DNA from: Loxodes magnus
Lineage: Eukaryota; Ciliophora; Karyorelictea; Loxodida; Loxodidae
Assembly (NCBI GenBank): GCA_946699065.1
Contig: CAMPDV010001734.1
Location: forward strand, 33,897 to 97,896
Reading direction: 5' to 3'
DNA length: 64,000 nt
Positions within the stretch are counted from its first letter, which is position 1; each line of letters begins with the position of its first letter. The translations under genes and the position numbers were made by a program. The notes beneath the pieces are model-generated. The model saw only the letters and a list, made by a program, of their open reading frames with translations, was not told the origin of the DNA and ran no database searches. This document shows, one piece after another, positions 48,906-63,000 of the stretch.

Positions 48906-51900
48906 TTTAATTACTTTTAGTTTACTATATATATATAAAGTTTATACTTATAATTTGATTAAAAAAGCATTTCTTAATTGAGTAAGGAAGAGAGTTTTTG
49001 GTTATTATTGAGGTATTTGTCTTGATGCGAGTATATAATAACTAGAGCATACAAAGAAGAATATAAGTTTAAGTTTTGGAAGTTTGAAAATAAATCTATT
49101 GATTAATGAATTACTAAAGTAGTGATTTATTGTATCTGTGGTTATTAGTTTAGCAATGCACTCGCTTTTATATTTATTGAATAGATCTTACAGTTTTATA
49201 AAATGATTCTAGCTTTGATGTATTGTTTGTATTAATTTAGTGTATGATTTAGTTAATTAAAAATAAGAGGATGATAATTTGATAGGAGGTTTATTAAAGA
49301 TATACTAATTTGATGTTAAATCTGATATTGAAATTAAAGAGAAAATGTATTAATATTGGGTCTATTAAGCTAAAATTGAATCTATAAACTTATATAGATC
49401 AAAATAAATAGCTAAAATAAACTGCAAATTGCTTATTTATCTTAATATTATTTACAATGAAGTTCTATAAAATTACTTATAAATTAAATATTCTATTTAA
49501 AGCTATTCAGGAAGAATTTTCAATTATAAAATATGAAAATGTATTTAGTAGTAATTGAATACATTCAAATAACGATTTAAAGCTTATAATATAGAAATCA
49601 AATTTAATTAATTAATATTTTAGTATCTGTCAGAAACTCAAGCAACTAATTAAAAAACTAAATCCTTATTTTATTTAAATAGCATAAGGACATAGATTTC
49701 TAGATGAGCTTCAAATATAGCTTAAATTTATTTATATAGACTTCTATTTCACATAAATTGAAAAAAGCTACATAAATCTTTATTATAACCATATAATGAA
49801 GTATTAAGCTTAAGAATAATAATGAAGGTTATTAATAATTTAGGATTTATCTATATTAAATTTTTCTTAAAAGATTGAAATATGAATAATGATTGCTCCT
49901 AGAAACAAAACTTTGAACAAAGAATATTAAAATACTTATAATTATATATTAGTTGGAACCATAAAATATATGATTTTTAAATAAAAACTAATAAAAAATT
50001 ATTAAGATTATATTTTATAAATATTAATCTCTAAAATAAATTTAGAGAAATGCTTTTTTCTAAAGAAATGTTTATTCTTAACTATAAAGTTAAAGTCTAA
50101 ATAATTTTAAGCTTAAATTAATTTGATAGAAAAATGTTAAATTTTAGTTAAGTTTTATAATTTTTAAAACATTTTCTATTTAAAGGATTGTAAGTTTATT
50201 TAATTAATCTGATCTTCCTTTTTAATGAAAATAAATAGAAAAACCAGATAATTAAAGCTTTATTATATAATTCTTTAAGCTTATATTTATTTATTTAATT
50301 TTTATATTAAAGGTTTGATTCATTTATCTTATTTATAAATTTAAACTTAAACAGTTCAACAAAAACTCAAAGTTTAATATATTCATTATAACTAATTAGC
50401 TTTCATGAACACTTCATAAAATCTTCTATTGCTTTTAAACACTATTCTGTTCATCTGCTTTAGAACTGATTTATCAAAGCCAATTGAAAAGATTAAATTT
50501 TAATTAATGGCATTTTATTACAATATTGGTTCTTATAAGTTCTAATCATTCCAAAAATTATTTTGTATGCACACTATTTTATATATTTCAACTTACTTTA
50601 ATAATAATTTTTCAAATTAATTAACAGTTTTTAGTAGTTATAAGTAAATACAGCTACTGTCATTTAACTAAATCAAAAAAGCCTAAAAACTGAGAAATAT
50701 TTGTCTCCTAATTTAATTAAATTAAATCTTTTAGTTGACTGATAGAAATTTTAGGTTCATATATAACTAAGCCTTATACTGTGTAAAAAGGAATGGTCAC
50801 ATTTAATTAAGCAGTTAATTTTTGGTTATAATTTTTATAAATTTATTCTAAAATAATTTTTTATAAATAAACTAGTAAAATAAAATTTAAATTTTACATT
50901 TATTTTCTATTTTTATCTTCATTAGTTTATCTACTTTTCTTTTTTTCTCTTTTTTTCTCAAATCAACTATTTCCAGAATTAAAAAAATTCCTTTTCAATT
51001 TCCTAAAAATGTATTTTTCTCATCTTAAGCGCGAACTTTAGTACAAAGATGTCTAAGTTAATTAATGATCCAAAATTTGATTTATTCACAGATGAGTAAA
51101 AACTTTTGAAAGCTTTAAAATGAATTCTAAAATTAATCTTAATTTATTTCTTTAATTTATTTATTTCTATTTTATTTATAAAAACTTTAGTTAAATCCAC
51201 ATTCTATTAGCATGCATTAAATAAACATTTTAGGTACAATAAATAAACATTCAAGCACGTTAATTGTAGAGTTGCTAATAGATTGAAAATAAATGATTCG
51301 CTTAAGATATTATAATAGACTTTATGCTTAATTTCCTCTAATCCTCTAATAAATCAATATAATACTTAAATTATTTTAATTTATCAATCAACTTAAATAC
51401 TTTATTCATATATACTCTGATCTGTTTAAATTTATGAATCACTTCTTACTAAAATTAAATATTATAAATGATTTAAGTTTTATCAAATGATTAAGGCATT
51501 TATTGAAAAAATAGATATAAGCACCTTATGAAATATTTCTTAAATTAAAATTAATTTAACTTTTTAATTTAGTTTTTATCATTATTAATATCTTTTTCGA
51601 TTGCTAATAATTTAATCTTATCCATAATTCTTCAATTTTATTTAACAACTAATAAAAGATCAAATATTATTATGTTTCCTTTTTTAAACCAAACTCATAT
51701 ACTTAATGTAAAGCAATAGTTCATTTAATATATCAACTATTTATTCATTATAATCAAATCTTTATTGCTATCTTTAGAGTCAACAACAACTTACTTAGAT
51801 CACTATGTATCATATACAATAGATAAGTACAGTATACTGCCTTTATCCTTATAACAAAACAAATCTAACACATACAAAATCAAATTCAAACTTATACCAT

Positions 51901-52250
51901 TCAAATTATTCTACACATCACCTTTAATGTCTATTATACCTATAAACTAACCTAAATACAGTCACTACGCTATACAACAGACTAGTAATTCTATCAACAA
52001 AATCTATATTTAATTATGCCAACCTATCAATAGGAACCACAACCGCTATAACTTTTATTAGACAAACTAAACTTTAAACAGCTTTCGTTAATATATCAAT
52101 AAGAATAAACATTTTATAAACCTCTTGAGACTTTTGATACTAATCAAATAAACCTAACTACCACTGTTAATATTCCTCTACACTCTTATTATGGATTAAA
52201 TTCAACTTAATGCTACAACTAATAAATATAAAATACTACTTCATAATAAA
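48905..52250. other. Long AT-rich stretch
   Basis: No recognised gene. The only candidate is a short start at about 51044 (MSKLINDPKFDLFTDEQKLL) that soon meets TGA and AT-rich DNA; it may be a first exon or chance. Confidence 0.4.
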
Positions 52251-52257
52251 TCACTAA

Positions 52258-55200
52258 GATGCTAAGACTCTATGCTGCTCCTGTAGTTTACTATAACCAG
52301 ATATTTGTTGATAAGCTTTCGCTATGCTTTAAATTTACCTTTTATAAATTACAGCTGATAAATACCTTTAGATATTAGGATTACAACTCTTCTTATTTGA
52401 TTAATCCAGAAGTAACTTAATTAGTTTAATCCAATACCTAAATTCATATCAATGTTCTAGACGACGGAGTTATTGGAATTACTCTGAAAGGATTTATTCC
52501 GAAATCCTATTTCGAATTGACTGCATACTATACGACACTTTCCTTAACTTTTGTTTCTTAAGAAAGCTACTTTACCAATAAGCAAATGCTCAAACAACTC
52601 TTTAATCAAAATAATAAAATAAAAGCCTAGTTTTCTGTTTATAAACTAGAAAGGATAGCCTGATGAAGTTTTTCAAATATCTTAGGATTGGGTAATATAG
52701 AAGAATTCAGTGCTATATCCAGGACAAACTTACACTCCACCTGATAATTTTTATATAGATTTTTCTTATTCGACTAACTCTAACGGATCATAAATGTCTT
52801 CAACTTAATCGATTCTTTAATTACCCTCTTATCACATTCCTTGTGTAGTTTCTTACATAAACACAGAAAAAATAATACCAGGAAGATCTTTGCTTAAAGA
52901 GAATCCACTGTCCTATGGTTGGTTGGATTTCAACTTAAACTTTACTTTATAAGTACTTGCAGATAATAAAGTGATAATGGAATTAGCCATTTAGCGTCTT
53001 TGATTATATCAAATTGAGGTCCAGTTTATTTTACTTTCTAATAACTTGGAATTAATATTCCTTATATTATTACAAGTAAAGAAGATCAACTTAACAACAC
53101 CAATCTCTATAGTAATGTTCTAGATAACCATTTCCTTAAATTTATTTGGTATAATGTACCTCAAATTAACTGAAAAAATGAATTTAAATAAAGTTGGAAT
53201 TGTTTTCGAAGATTTCGAGCCTTCAAATAGATAAATTTGAAATTTTAGCATATAAAATCTTTAAGAAACTTATAGAACTGTAATGAACTCTTATGATACT
53301 ACTTTCATAAAAGGAGATAATGTATGAAATCTTCAAGTATATGAACAACTTGCAAATCAAATCATGCAAAGGGAAATCAAAATTATCTTTTCCTCACCTG
53401 CTGCTAATTTTATTTGGTTTTCAGTTGATAAACTAATGGAACTAGGATGATAAGAGGGAGATACTAATTTTGAGCTTTTATATAATGCTTATAATTACGA
53501 AGCTTAAAATTAGCCTGAAGTACTCAAAGCTGTAAGAAAACTTTTAAATGGTTTAATGACCATAACTCCAATTGAGTATGTAGGAGAAGAAGGCTAAAAT
53601 TTACTAGAAGTACAAGAGTAATGTAATAGCTCTATTCATTTCACTTCTTGCTACTACTTAGAATAGCCAATAATATTAGCATATGGTCTTAGCAATGCAT
53701 AGAAGAAGGCTTAGACTACTATATTCCTGCTAATCTGATTTAAAAAATGAGAAATAAGAAATTTTTAGGATGTAATGGAAGCATAAAATTTGAGAAAAAT
53801 AGTATCTTTAGAGATAATCAGAACTTATTCTTTATGAATAATTACTATGATTCTAACTAAAATCTACATCTTGTGCCTTATCTTGAGTACTGCCAAACTT
53901 GTGCCATCGTTTGAACTAAACATAATGAGCCTATACGAAATTTAATACAACTAACATTCCTAAAGATTAATTTGAACTATATAGTGATAACTGTGATTCT
54001 ACAGTACGGAGAGTTAAAAAATATGAGAGAGGATACAACGCAATAATAATATAATAAGTAGTACTATTTAGTATAGCTTTGCTAACTTCACTTTTTGGAT
54101 TTAAAATATGAAAATCTAGAAAATAGGAAATTTTGAGCAAAGAAGTATGAATGACAAGTGAAGATGAATTCTTTTCATAGATACTTTTTATTTAATTTGC
54201 CTAATACATTTTATTAGGACCTGATTTTATGACCACTTCTATACTAAATAAGTTCTGTTTAGTCTATTTCGTTTAGTTATTTGACAACGAGAGTAAAAGA
54301 TTTAGCGTTCTGAGGTATAATAAAGCTATGAAGTGGTTTTGGTTTCTTAACAGTATTATTGGCAATAGCTTTTCTATTATAATTTGAAGTTACTTAGAAA
54401 TAAAGGAAAACTAACTTATAAATGCTCTCCAGCTTTGATAGAAATAACTTTGATAGGAGTAATTTTCTTACTAGCTTAAATAATGAGATGTAGTTATGGA
54501 AGGGATAGTAATCTAAACTTTGAAATAGAAGTTTGAGAATCCTTTTTAGACTTAGATTGTTCCAAGTAGTGTCTTTCTTAACCTCATATAATAACTATAA
54601 TATTTAGTAATTTAGCTTATTTTTCTATGTTCCACTAGTTATATTGATTCGTCCACATTGATAGGAAGTTCAGAAAGACACCATTAATATAAAGTAGAAG
54701 ACATGATTCATAATTCTAAAGACTTTGATTTGCTAATTTCTAGTACTTATTAACTAGATACTTAATTGTATCCTATTAGTCATGCTATCATATACTCTAT
54801 TACCTTCTTTACTTTTGCTTAGTTTTAATAAAAAAGGTAATTACTTACTAGAAAGTTAACTGACTATAGTTTATTCTTCTTTTACTAGTAGCATTAGTAG
54901 GTACTATATCAGGAATATCTATAAATGCAAGTGATAATCATAGAATTACTTTGCAAGTAATACTTTTAGTAGGTATAGTGATCATTCTAACTATAGGGCT
55001 AGTAGTCATGTCTAGGTATAAAAAGCTGCTAAAATAAATAGAACCTGATTTAGTTAATTTGTTTAGGTTCTAATATAAAACTAAGGATAGATCCTAGCAT
55101 ATTAAAGCAACATATCCAAGCTTAAAACTAAAGGCTGCAAATATCAACAGATATGCTACTATCAAATGCAATTGAGGCAGAGACAGTAGATAAGCAAAGC

Positions 55201-55500
55201 ATTGAAACTTAAAAATTGCTTATGCAACTTAAAAGAAAATAGTAGTTAATGAGTATAAGATCTAGGGAAAGTAAGCTAGAAGTTTAAGAAAACTAAGAAG
55301 AATTTTAATCTTACGAAAATACAAGCAGAGTAAATAAATCAAATAGCACTAAAACAGCTATCATTGATAAGACTTCTTAAGATAATTTTGCTTTCAATAA
55401 GAGTGAGGTGGCTTAATATAAAGAATAGAAATAAAAGGGAAATAAATAATAAAGTTATAAGTTTAAAGTAGAAGATTTAGAATAACTATTTCATTTACAA
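52258..55500 (+). pseudogene. Class C receptor-like membrane protein, copy 1 (frame breaks)
   Basis: The extracellular part resembles the ANF/periplasmic-binding-like ligand domain of metabotropic glutamate and GABA-B receptors: NVLDDGVIGITLKGFIPKSY, REIKIIFSSPAANFIWFSVD then KLMELGWQEGD, LEQPIILAYGLSNAQ, and IPANLIQKMRNKKFLGCNGS then IKFEKNSIFRDN. After CDSTVRRVKKYERGYNA come membrane segments: QVVLFSIALLTSLFGF (about 54055), another near 54190, CSPALIEITLIGVIFLLAQI (about 54430), and a final LLVALVGTISGI and ILLVGIVIILTIGLVV pair (54880-55010). A Gln/Ser/Lys tail ends with EDLEQLFHLQ. Four or more frame changes interrupt it. The fold and class C assignment are inferred from motif order; no ligand can be named. 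Paralogue of 55540-58645. Confidence 0.6.
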
Positions 55501-55539
55501 AGATTTATTACAATAAATTAAACCATTCATTAAATAACC

Positions 55540-58500
55540 TTTCCTAGTTAAAAAGTCTAAACTATAAAATAAATTTCCCATAAAATCTAGAGAAGTATTT
55601 TAATGTTTCTGCTTTAATAGAAAAACCAATTGCTCCAGTTATTAAAGAGATCAGTAATAACAGCAAGAATTGGAAAAAATTTAATTTTAAGTATCTTATT
55701 GGCTTCTGCTTTAGTACTAGAATAGCTAAAATCATAAAAGATATAGAGTAAATAGCTGCATGGATTTAGGGGTCAAACTCTCTTAATAGCTTCTCTATCA
55801 TTACTATAAAAACTTAAAAACAGTATTTCAAAATTACATACCAAGGCTGATACTTTATATGAATTGTGACTACTAACAGCTCTTACCAGTGTGGACTAAC
55901 ATTATTACTAAAGGAATGTAGAAGAACAAAGCTAAACTTTAAAATGCTATGGTTATAATATGTGGTTTTGAAATACATTGCTTAGAACAGTCTAAATCTA
56001 AAAATGTTTCTGATTGCAAAATTTTGAAATCAAACATTTTCATCTCTTCCATAGCTACACTTTAGTATTTCAGTTAAAATATAGATAATTGGCATGAAAG
56101 TGAACTCTATTAAAGCAGGTGAAAACTATATATGTTAGTTACCCTAAGTTTCTTAGTATCCAACTATTTTTGTATCTTATTTCAAATTAGAACAGGAAAG
56201 TTAAGATTAAGAGAGTAATCAAAAAAACAAAACCATTACAAAGATTAATGATTTCCCAAAATGCTAAACTACTTATTTGTTTAACTATGAAATCTAAGGA
56301 AAAATTCTAAATGATTGGAATTTAAAAAAGTAAGTTTCTTACATCAGGTCCTATCAAAATGTAGAAGCCAAACTAAACAACTAGAATTTTGAGAAAGAAT
56401 TCATCTTCGCTACTCATTCACATTTCTTAATCTAAAATTTCAAAATTTGTCGATTTTCAAATCTTTATTCCATAAATTGAAACCAGCAAGGTAAGAAGCA
56501 TAATTAACACTGAATATATAACTATCGCTATAAATCCTCATTATATTTTTAAACTCTTCGTACTGAAAAATCACAGTTATCACGATAAAGTTCAAAAGTA
56601 TCTTTAGGAGTGTTAGTTGTATTATCGTTTCAAATAGCTTCGCTATGTTTATTTTCATACAATAGCTCAAGTTTAGCAGTACTAAAGATAAGATACTAAG
56701 TGTAGATTTCTATTAGAATCATAAATATTGCTCATGAAATAAAAGTTTAAATTATCCCTAAAATTACTATTCTTATGGAATTTTATGGTTCCGCTACATG
56801 CTGTAAATTTAGTATTTTTAATTTAAGTAATTAAAATATCTGAATTATAGTAATTTAATCCCTGTTGAATACAACTTTTAAGACCATGAGCAACTATAAA
56901 TGGTTATTCTACATAGTAGCAAGGAGCTTAGGGAATATTACTTATACTATCTTTCTGTAGTTGATATAGCATTTATCCAACTTCTCCTATATATTAAATA
57001 GGAGTAATTGTTATTGAACCATGCAAAAGCTTTTAAGCTTGCCATATGTTATTTTATATCACAGCTTCTATGTTATTAGCAGTATATAAAAGAATAAAAT
57101 TTGTATCTCCTTCTTTCCATCTTAGGTAAAAAAATATTGAAACAGTCTGGTAAATTAAAGCCATAGTAGGAGATGAAAGTATGGTTTTGATCTGTCTTTA
57201 AATAATTTAGTAAGCAATATCATCGTAAAGAGTCTGATTAAATAAATCTTTCTACAATATAAAAGTAGATTCATTAGAGTTTAAGATATTCTTGCCTTCC
57301 TCAATTATTTTAACTTTTATTTCATTTTATATTTAAAAGTTAGAAGGCTCATATTCTTCAAAAAACATTCCAACTTAGTTTCATTAATTTTTATTTGATA
57401 AATTTGATATACATATCACTAAAACGCTTTTAAGAGATATAGTTATCAATTACGTTAGTGAATATGGAACTATTACTTAATTCGTCTTCTTTACTAGCAA
57501 TTAAGTAAGGAATTCTTATTCCTATATTTTAAAGAAGATTATAAGTCAAATAGTAGCTTCTTATTATTAAGCTACCTTGATGTACAACTCCTAAATCAAA
57601 GTCTTTTCGTTTAATACTTATAAGCTAAAATTTTAATCAAATTAAAGCCCCCATAAGAATAAGGGATCTCTTATAAAGAATAATTATTCGCTAAAATTTC
57701 TTCTTTGTTAATGAATCCAATAATGAAGGGCATAAAAAGAGGAGGATTGGTAATAACTTTCTTAGAGCTTTAGTTATTAGGTTCATTATCATTAGTTGAA
57801 TAAGACATTTTTATCTTAAAATCATAATTAGGCGCTGTTAAGCTTGGTCCAGGGTAAACTAACACTACTAATTTTTTCAGATTTTCATTCTAAATTGAAG
57901 AACTTAAACTGGTTTCCTATTTTGAATATTGTAAACAGAAAACACTGGAATAATTTGATTTTTGTCATTAAAATTTTAGAGCTGAATGGCCTTAAAATAT
58001 TTAGGCAAATTACTTTAATAAATCTTACTTAAAAACTGAGAATTTTAATCTATTAAGGCTAAGAATAGATTGACATAGTAATATGATAATTCAAGGTAAT
58101 TTTTGGGAATAAATCCTTTTGGAGTTAATCCAATTAATCCATCATCTAGGACACTACTAAAATTTGTTTCATCTATAGTGGCTATTACTTCAGGATTCAT
58201 TATATTGGAAGATTCTAAACCAACTATTCAAGCGTATTGACTTTTAGATGTCCAATATGATGAAGTTATTTTCAGTATTTAGAGTTATCAATAAACCATC
58301 TGCCTCTGGTGCTCTATAAAATGGTTCTTCTTTCTAGTTAAAATAAAAGACTTTGGTAAATTTAAGTAATTTGAATAAATCTTAAAGTGCTTTACCTTCT
58401 TGTTGGTAAGTTGGCATTATTGAATAAATATTTTCTCTTTAAAACTGCTAATTAGTTCTATATGCCACAAGATGAAGGACAGATAATTCCAAGTTGCTTA

Positions 58501-58645
58501 TTCTTTGAGTGTAATAAACACTGAAAGTAATATCCAGGATTATTTGTACTTTGTAGGATTTATTTCTCTCTTTTAAAAACCTAATTTATATTTTTCAATT
58601 TCCTATAAACAAAGTTGAAGTCTAGAAATCTGTTTTATTAAACAT
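55540..58645 (-). pseudogene. Class C receptor-like membrane protein, copy 2 (frame breaks)
   Basis: Inverted paralogue of 52258-55500, arranged tail to tail. ATG at 58645 (MFNKTDFQTSTLFIG) precedes the shared VLDDGLIGLTPKGFIPKNYL, QIKTILSSPTMALIYQTVSI, EGDTNFILLYTANNIEA, YVEQPFIVAHGLKS, and ITQIKNTKFTACSGTIKFHK then NSNFRDNLNFYFMSN. The region aligned with the first membrane segment of copy 1 is altered (about 56440-56600), and later hydrophobic segments run to about 55560. Frame breaks differ from those of copy 1, so the two decayed (or were mis-sequenced) independently. TAA/TAG serve as Gln at positions shared with CAA/CAG or E/K in copy 1. Confidence 0.6.
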
Positions 58646-58649
58646 GCTA

Positions 58650-60050
58650 GTTTCCAATCCAAGCTATAAATATTAAGCTAAATGGGGTTTGGTCAAAGGT
58701 GAAGTAATTAAAAGTAGCTTAAAAGAAATAACGGCAGAGAATGGTATAATAAGGAAAAAAGTTTTCATTTATAATAAGAAAATTAAAATAAGAAATACTT
58801 TATAACTAATATATCAGTCTCATCTCTAAATTAATTAAGGAGCTTTCTCTTTATTTCATAAGTCATTTATTTTTTATAAGTGCAATATCTTTATTTATCT
58901 AAATTGCCTTTTAAATAAAACTTCTTAGTTTTGGTTTTATCATTTCGCTGATAAATTAATTTTCTCTTATTTTGCTTAAGTTTATTTTATGTTCATAGTA
59001 TTAAAGAGAACTTTATAAAAGGTAATTCTTCAATCATTTTAGTAATTTTGTGATTCTTAATCAAATGGAAAAGAAATTAAATATTCTTAAAATAATTCAT
59101 TATAATTAGGAATCAAATCCTAAGCTTAACATTTTATTTTATCTAAATCCTTTACAAAAGAAGTTTCTATTGAATCTTTAGCAAGATACAAGATTTTAAA
59201 TACATCTTAAGATACAAATATTTAGGAAATTTCAAATTAGTGAACTTTAATAAAGTAATAGAATCAAAAATTCTTCATTTGCAAATCTAGCTAGTTTAAG
59301 GATATACTAAAGAATCCTAGATGCTATATTCGAGGAGAAATTTTAGTACTCAAATATTTTAAAATATTAGTTTCCTTATATTTATTAAGATTATATTTTA
59401 GAATATTTATCTATCAAATAAGAGTCATTTACTTTAGCTTTTATTTTAATCATTTAGGCAAATTATCTTATATAGCAATCATAAACAAATTTAATCCTTA
59501 TTTTGTTTTTGTAGACAGCAAAATAAACTTAATTAGCTTAGGTATATTTGCTATAATACTTTAATATCTAAAATTATTAAGCTTTATTTTAAATTATTAA
59601 TCATTCCTTTTAGTTTATTTAACTATCTAATTCATTTATCACCACTATTTTATATTCTCTACATACCATCTTTTAAAGGCTAATCAACTTTTAATTCTAA
59701 ACCAAAACAACAAATTAATACCTTTTTAAATTAAACTTCTTCACTCTTAGCTGTAACATATAGAACGCTAATTACAATTTAAGTATAAACCATTATAGAA
59801 TACAAATATCTTATTTTCTTAAGGGAATCTTTAATCTGTCTCATGTAATACCTTGCTTCAGTAAACCCTCTAAAGTCTGCAATCCCATCTATACGTTCAA
59901 AAGAAGAATAATCCAGTTAAATGCTTCTATTTTAATGTAACTAATCCAAAAGAATAAATAATTTAGTATTAGTCTATATAGAATAATGATGCTTGCTTCT
60001 AAGCAATGATAAGATACCCAAAGTTCTAATTTCAATGCTTTTATTACTAA
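58650..60050. other. AT-rich intergenic stretch
   Basis: Nothing recognised. Confidence 0.4.
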
Positions 60051-60059
60051 AATCATTTC

Positions 60060-63000
60060 CATTATTCAGACTGTTGCTTTACTCTTATTAATTGCATACC
60101 TTATCTTATAGATAACGCTTAATGTAACCAATGTGCATTCCTTCTTAGAATGTTACGATTGCTTAGAAACTTGCTTATAAATTTCAGGTGGATAATGTAG
60201 CGCTAAAAAAAAGGTAACAAAATATGCAATTAAGAATGCTTAGCTCATTAATGTGGTTGAGATGCAATGGACTACTTAACTTCATAACTTTCAAATAAGA
60301 ATTATAACTTTGGATCTTTACTATAAAACTCATCTTTCTATTCTCCAGGCTGCTTGGATTAAAACTTTAATAATATAAAAAAGGTAAGTAGGCAACGAAA
60401 ATTGTATGACTGAAAGCTGTTAGTGAGATTAAGGAGATTGTTGTGGAAAAGAAGGTTCATTTTAAGATTATAATACACTAAAAAATTACAACTTCCCAGT
60501 GGCAACCTGCTTCACAACCCTTATGAATAGATCAATTATTGAAGATGATAAGGACCTCGACCCTTAATGTTATATTCCTATGTGCTAAAGTACTCCAAGT
60601 TCTAACCAAACTTGATTAGATTGCAGTGATAAGGAATGGCTTTATTCTAACTGAGAATAACCTTAGTAGTAAGATGAAAATAATCAATAGAACAGTGTAA
60701 ATAATCCGTAGAAAATGAGTTAAAATTGTGTAAATGTATTAGATTAAAATGCAACAAAGATTATTGCCACGATTAAAATGATTGCTTACTATCTTCTCAA
60801 CTTAAATCCACAATATAATTGTAACTAGAATATGACAGGTAGCAATATATGCGATATAGTTTGCTACAAAAATTCTAAAAAGAGATTAGAATTAGTCTAT
60901 GAAAGTACAATGGCAATGACTGCTAAGCTTGCATAGATACCAATAATACATGTCTTCAATCTTAAGGAGATAGCATATGTGACTTAAGTTGCTATAATAA
61001 ATAATGCAACTGAGATGGCGGAGGTTGTAAAAAGTATTTAGAGAAAGGTGCAAAATCAAACAAATTGGGGATTTAATTTTTCAAGAAAAATGCTATTACG
61101 AAGAATATTTTTGATAATAATCAGCAAGGCTATGATGATTATCTGCTATGCTCTCAAACAAAATGTTCTTTAGATAAGCCACGTAATAATTAGTATGATA
61201 GAATGTGATTTTTTCGAATGAAATTATGACTCTATTGGTTTTTAGAGCAGAAACACCCTTAATCAAAATGATCTATATGAATTTTGTATAATTAAGGATA
61301 ATAAATGTACTAGTGACAAATGTCTGGGTTTTTACGAGTTCTTTTTATATTTAATTAAAAATAATGTAGATGAAATTATTTTAGTTATCATAATATCAGT
61401 TAAATAGGAAATGGAATATGTTATGAAGAACTGCTAAGTCCTGATTGTAATTATGATGGTTTGAATTGTTGTACTACAGATTTAGTCAAAGAATGTTGCA
61501 GTATAAGTCTGGCAATGGATGAATTTTTCATGATAGATAATTAAGCGATCAAAATTGCAGTTATTTTTACTGTGGCTATGATAATGCTTAATGTTGCTTT
61601 AAAGCAATGAATAAATCAGATTCTTATGAAGGATTTCCTTGCTATTCAGAGTTACTTAATAATGGGATTTTTGCGATCTTTTATGTTTTGTTAAGTAATG
61701 TTTAGAAGATTAGAAGATATTGCATAAAATGTTTAGATACCATTATGCTTTACAGTTAAAAGAGTAATAGATTATAAGAATGATAGTGATTGTTGAAATA
61801 GTTATTGTAGCTTTGATACTCACCCTGGAGTAATGAAACTATTCAATATAATGTTTCTTAGTACATCTTTTTTAGCGACCTGTGCTTGAGTAAATATGTC
61901 TCTAATGTTAAAGGATCCTCATTCTTGCATTTAAAAAATGAAGATTATTGTGAAGGCTGGTGTAACGTAGTAGAATGCAATTATTGCAATAAGCATTGTA
62001 AATGCGCTAATTCAACGCAGCAAGAAATTGAATATATGAAAAACTAATTCCTGGATTCTGATCAATTAATACTAAGTGAAATGCTAAGCTCTTAAATCTG
62101 CTAGTAATATCAATTAGGAAATGGTTAACGTGATGAAAAATACTATTCTAAAGACTGCGTTTGAGATAGAAAGATTGCATTTGTTATGAAAAGTGAATGG
62201 AGAATAATGAGTTGATTATATGAAATTGAATTAGGAATGAAATATGCAACAACAAGTTCTGCGATTTTGGTTATAAGGATTGCTGTAAATAAGATGAAAA
62301 GATTAAAACCAATAAAATAATTTAGGCGATAGTATTTACTAAGTCAGTTGCATTCAATATGACTGAGATAGTTAAGTAGATCAAGAGACGATAAATTTCC
62401 TTAGCATAACCTGAATGCATGCTATATATTAAACTTCCACATAAACTTGAAATTTAGTATAGCCTCACATTTTAATAAGCTTTTCAAAGAATTTCAAATA
62501 ATGATAAAAGCGTGTATTTAGAAGATCGCCCGTTAGAATGTATGAATTAAATGGAATAGCAACAGCGAGAAGGAAAGTTTTAAGAAATATTGGAACTTAA
62601 TATAACTATGATTAAATTTAATAGAATTATCAAAACTATAAGAGCTCTTAAACTTAATTTTCATGATAATAGAAAGATTAAAAATATCAAGAAAAATATA
62701 TGATTGCAGGATGTCTTTATGATGGAGCTGATTGTACTTATATGTTCAATGATACTTAAGACTAAGATTAAACATTACTTTTCGATCTTTAGGGAAAATC
62801 AATATTTTCATGTTCATCCTTTTTGCTCTGTATGCTACTAAAATCAAAGCGCGTAAGATAAAATTCCAAATATTGGCATTGCTGATATTGTAATTAAGAA
62901 TTTATAGAATCGGCTCTTTTTGTCTAGATGAATTCCCTGCTGGGTTTATTAAAAATTTAGCTGACCCAAATGATTCTAGATGTGAGGAAGGTCCCGATTA

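Noticed and set aside
56440-56670. Minus-strand 76-codon frame as an independent small gene
   Set aside because: It lies inside class C receptor-like copy 2 in a frame-shifted stretch around the first membrane segment and corresponds to copy 1 sequence.
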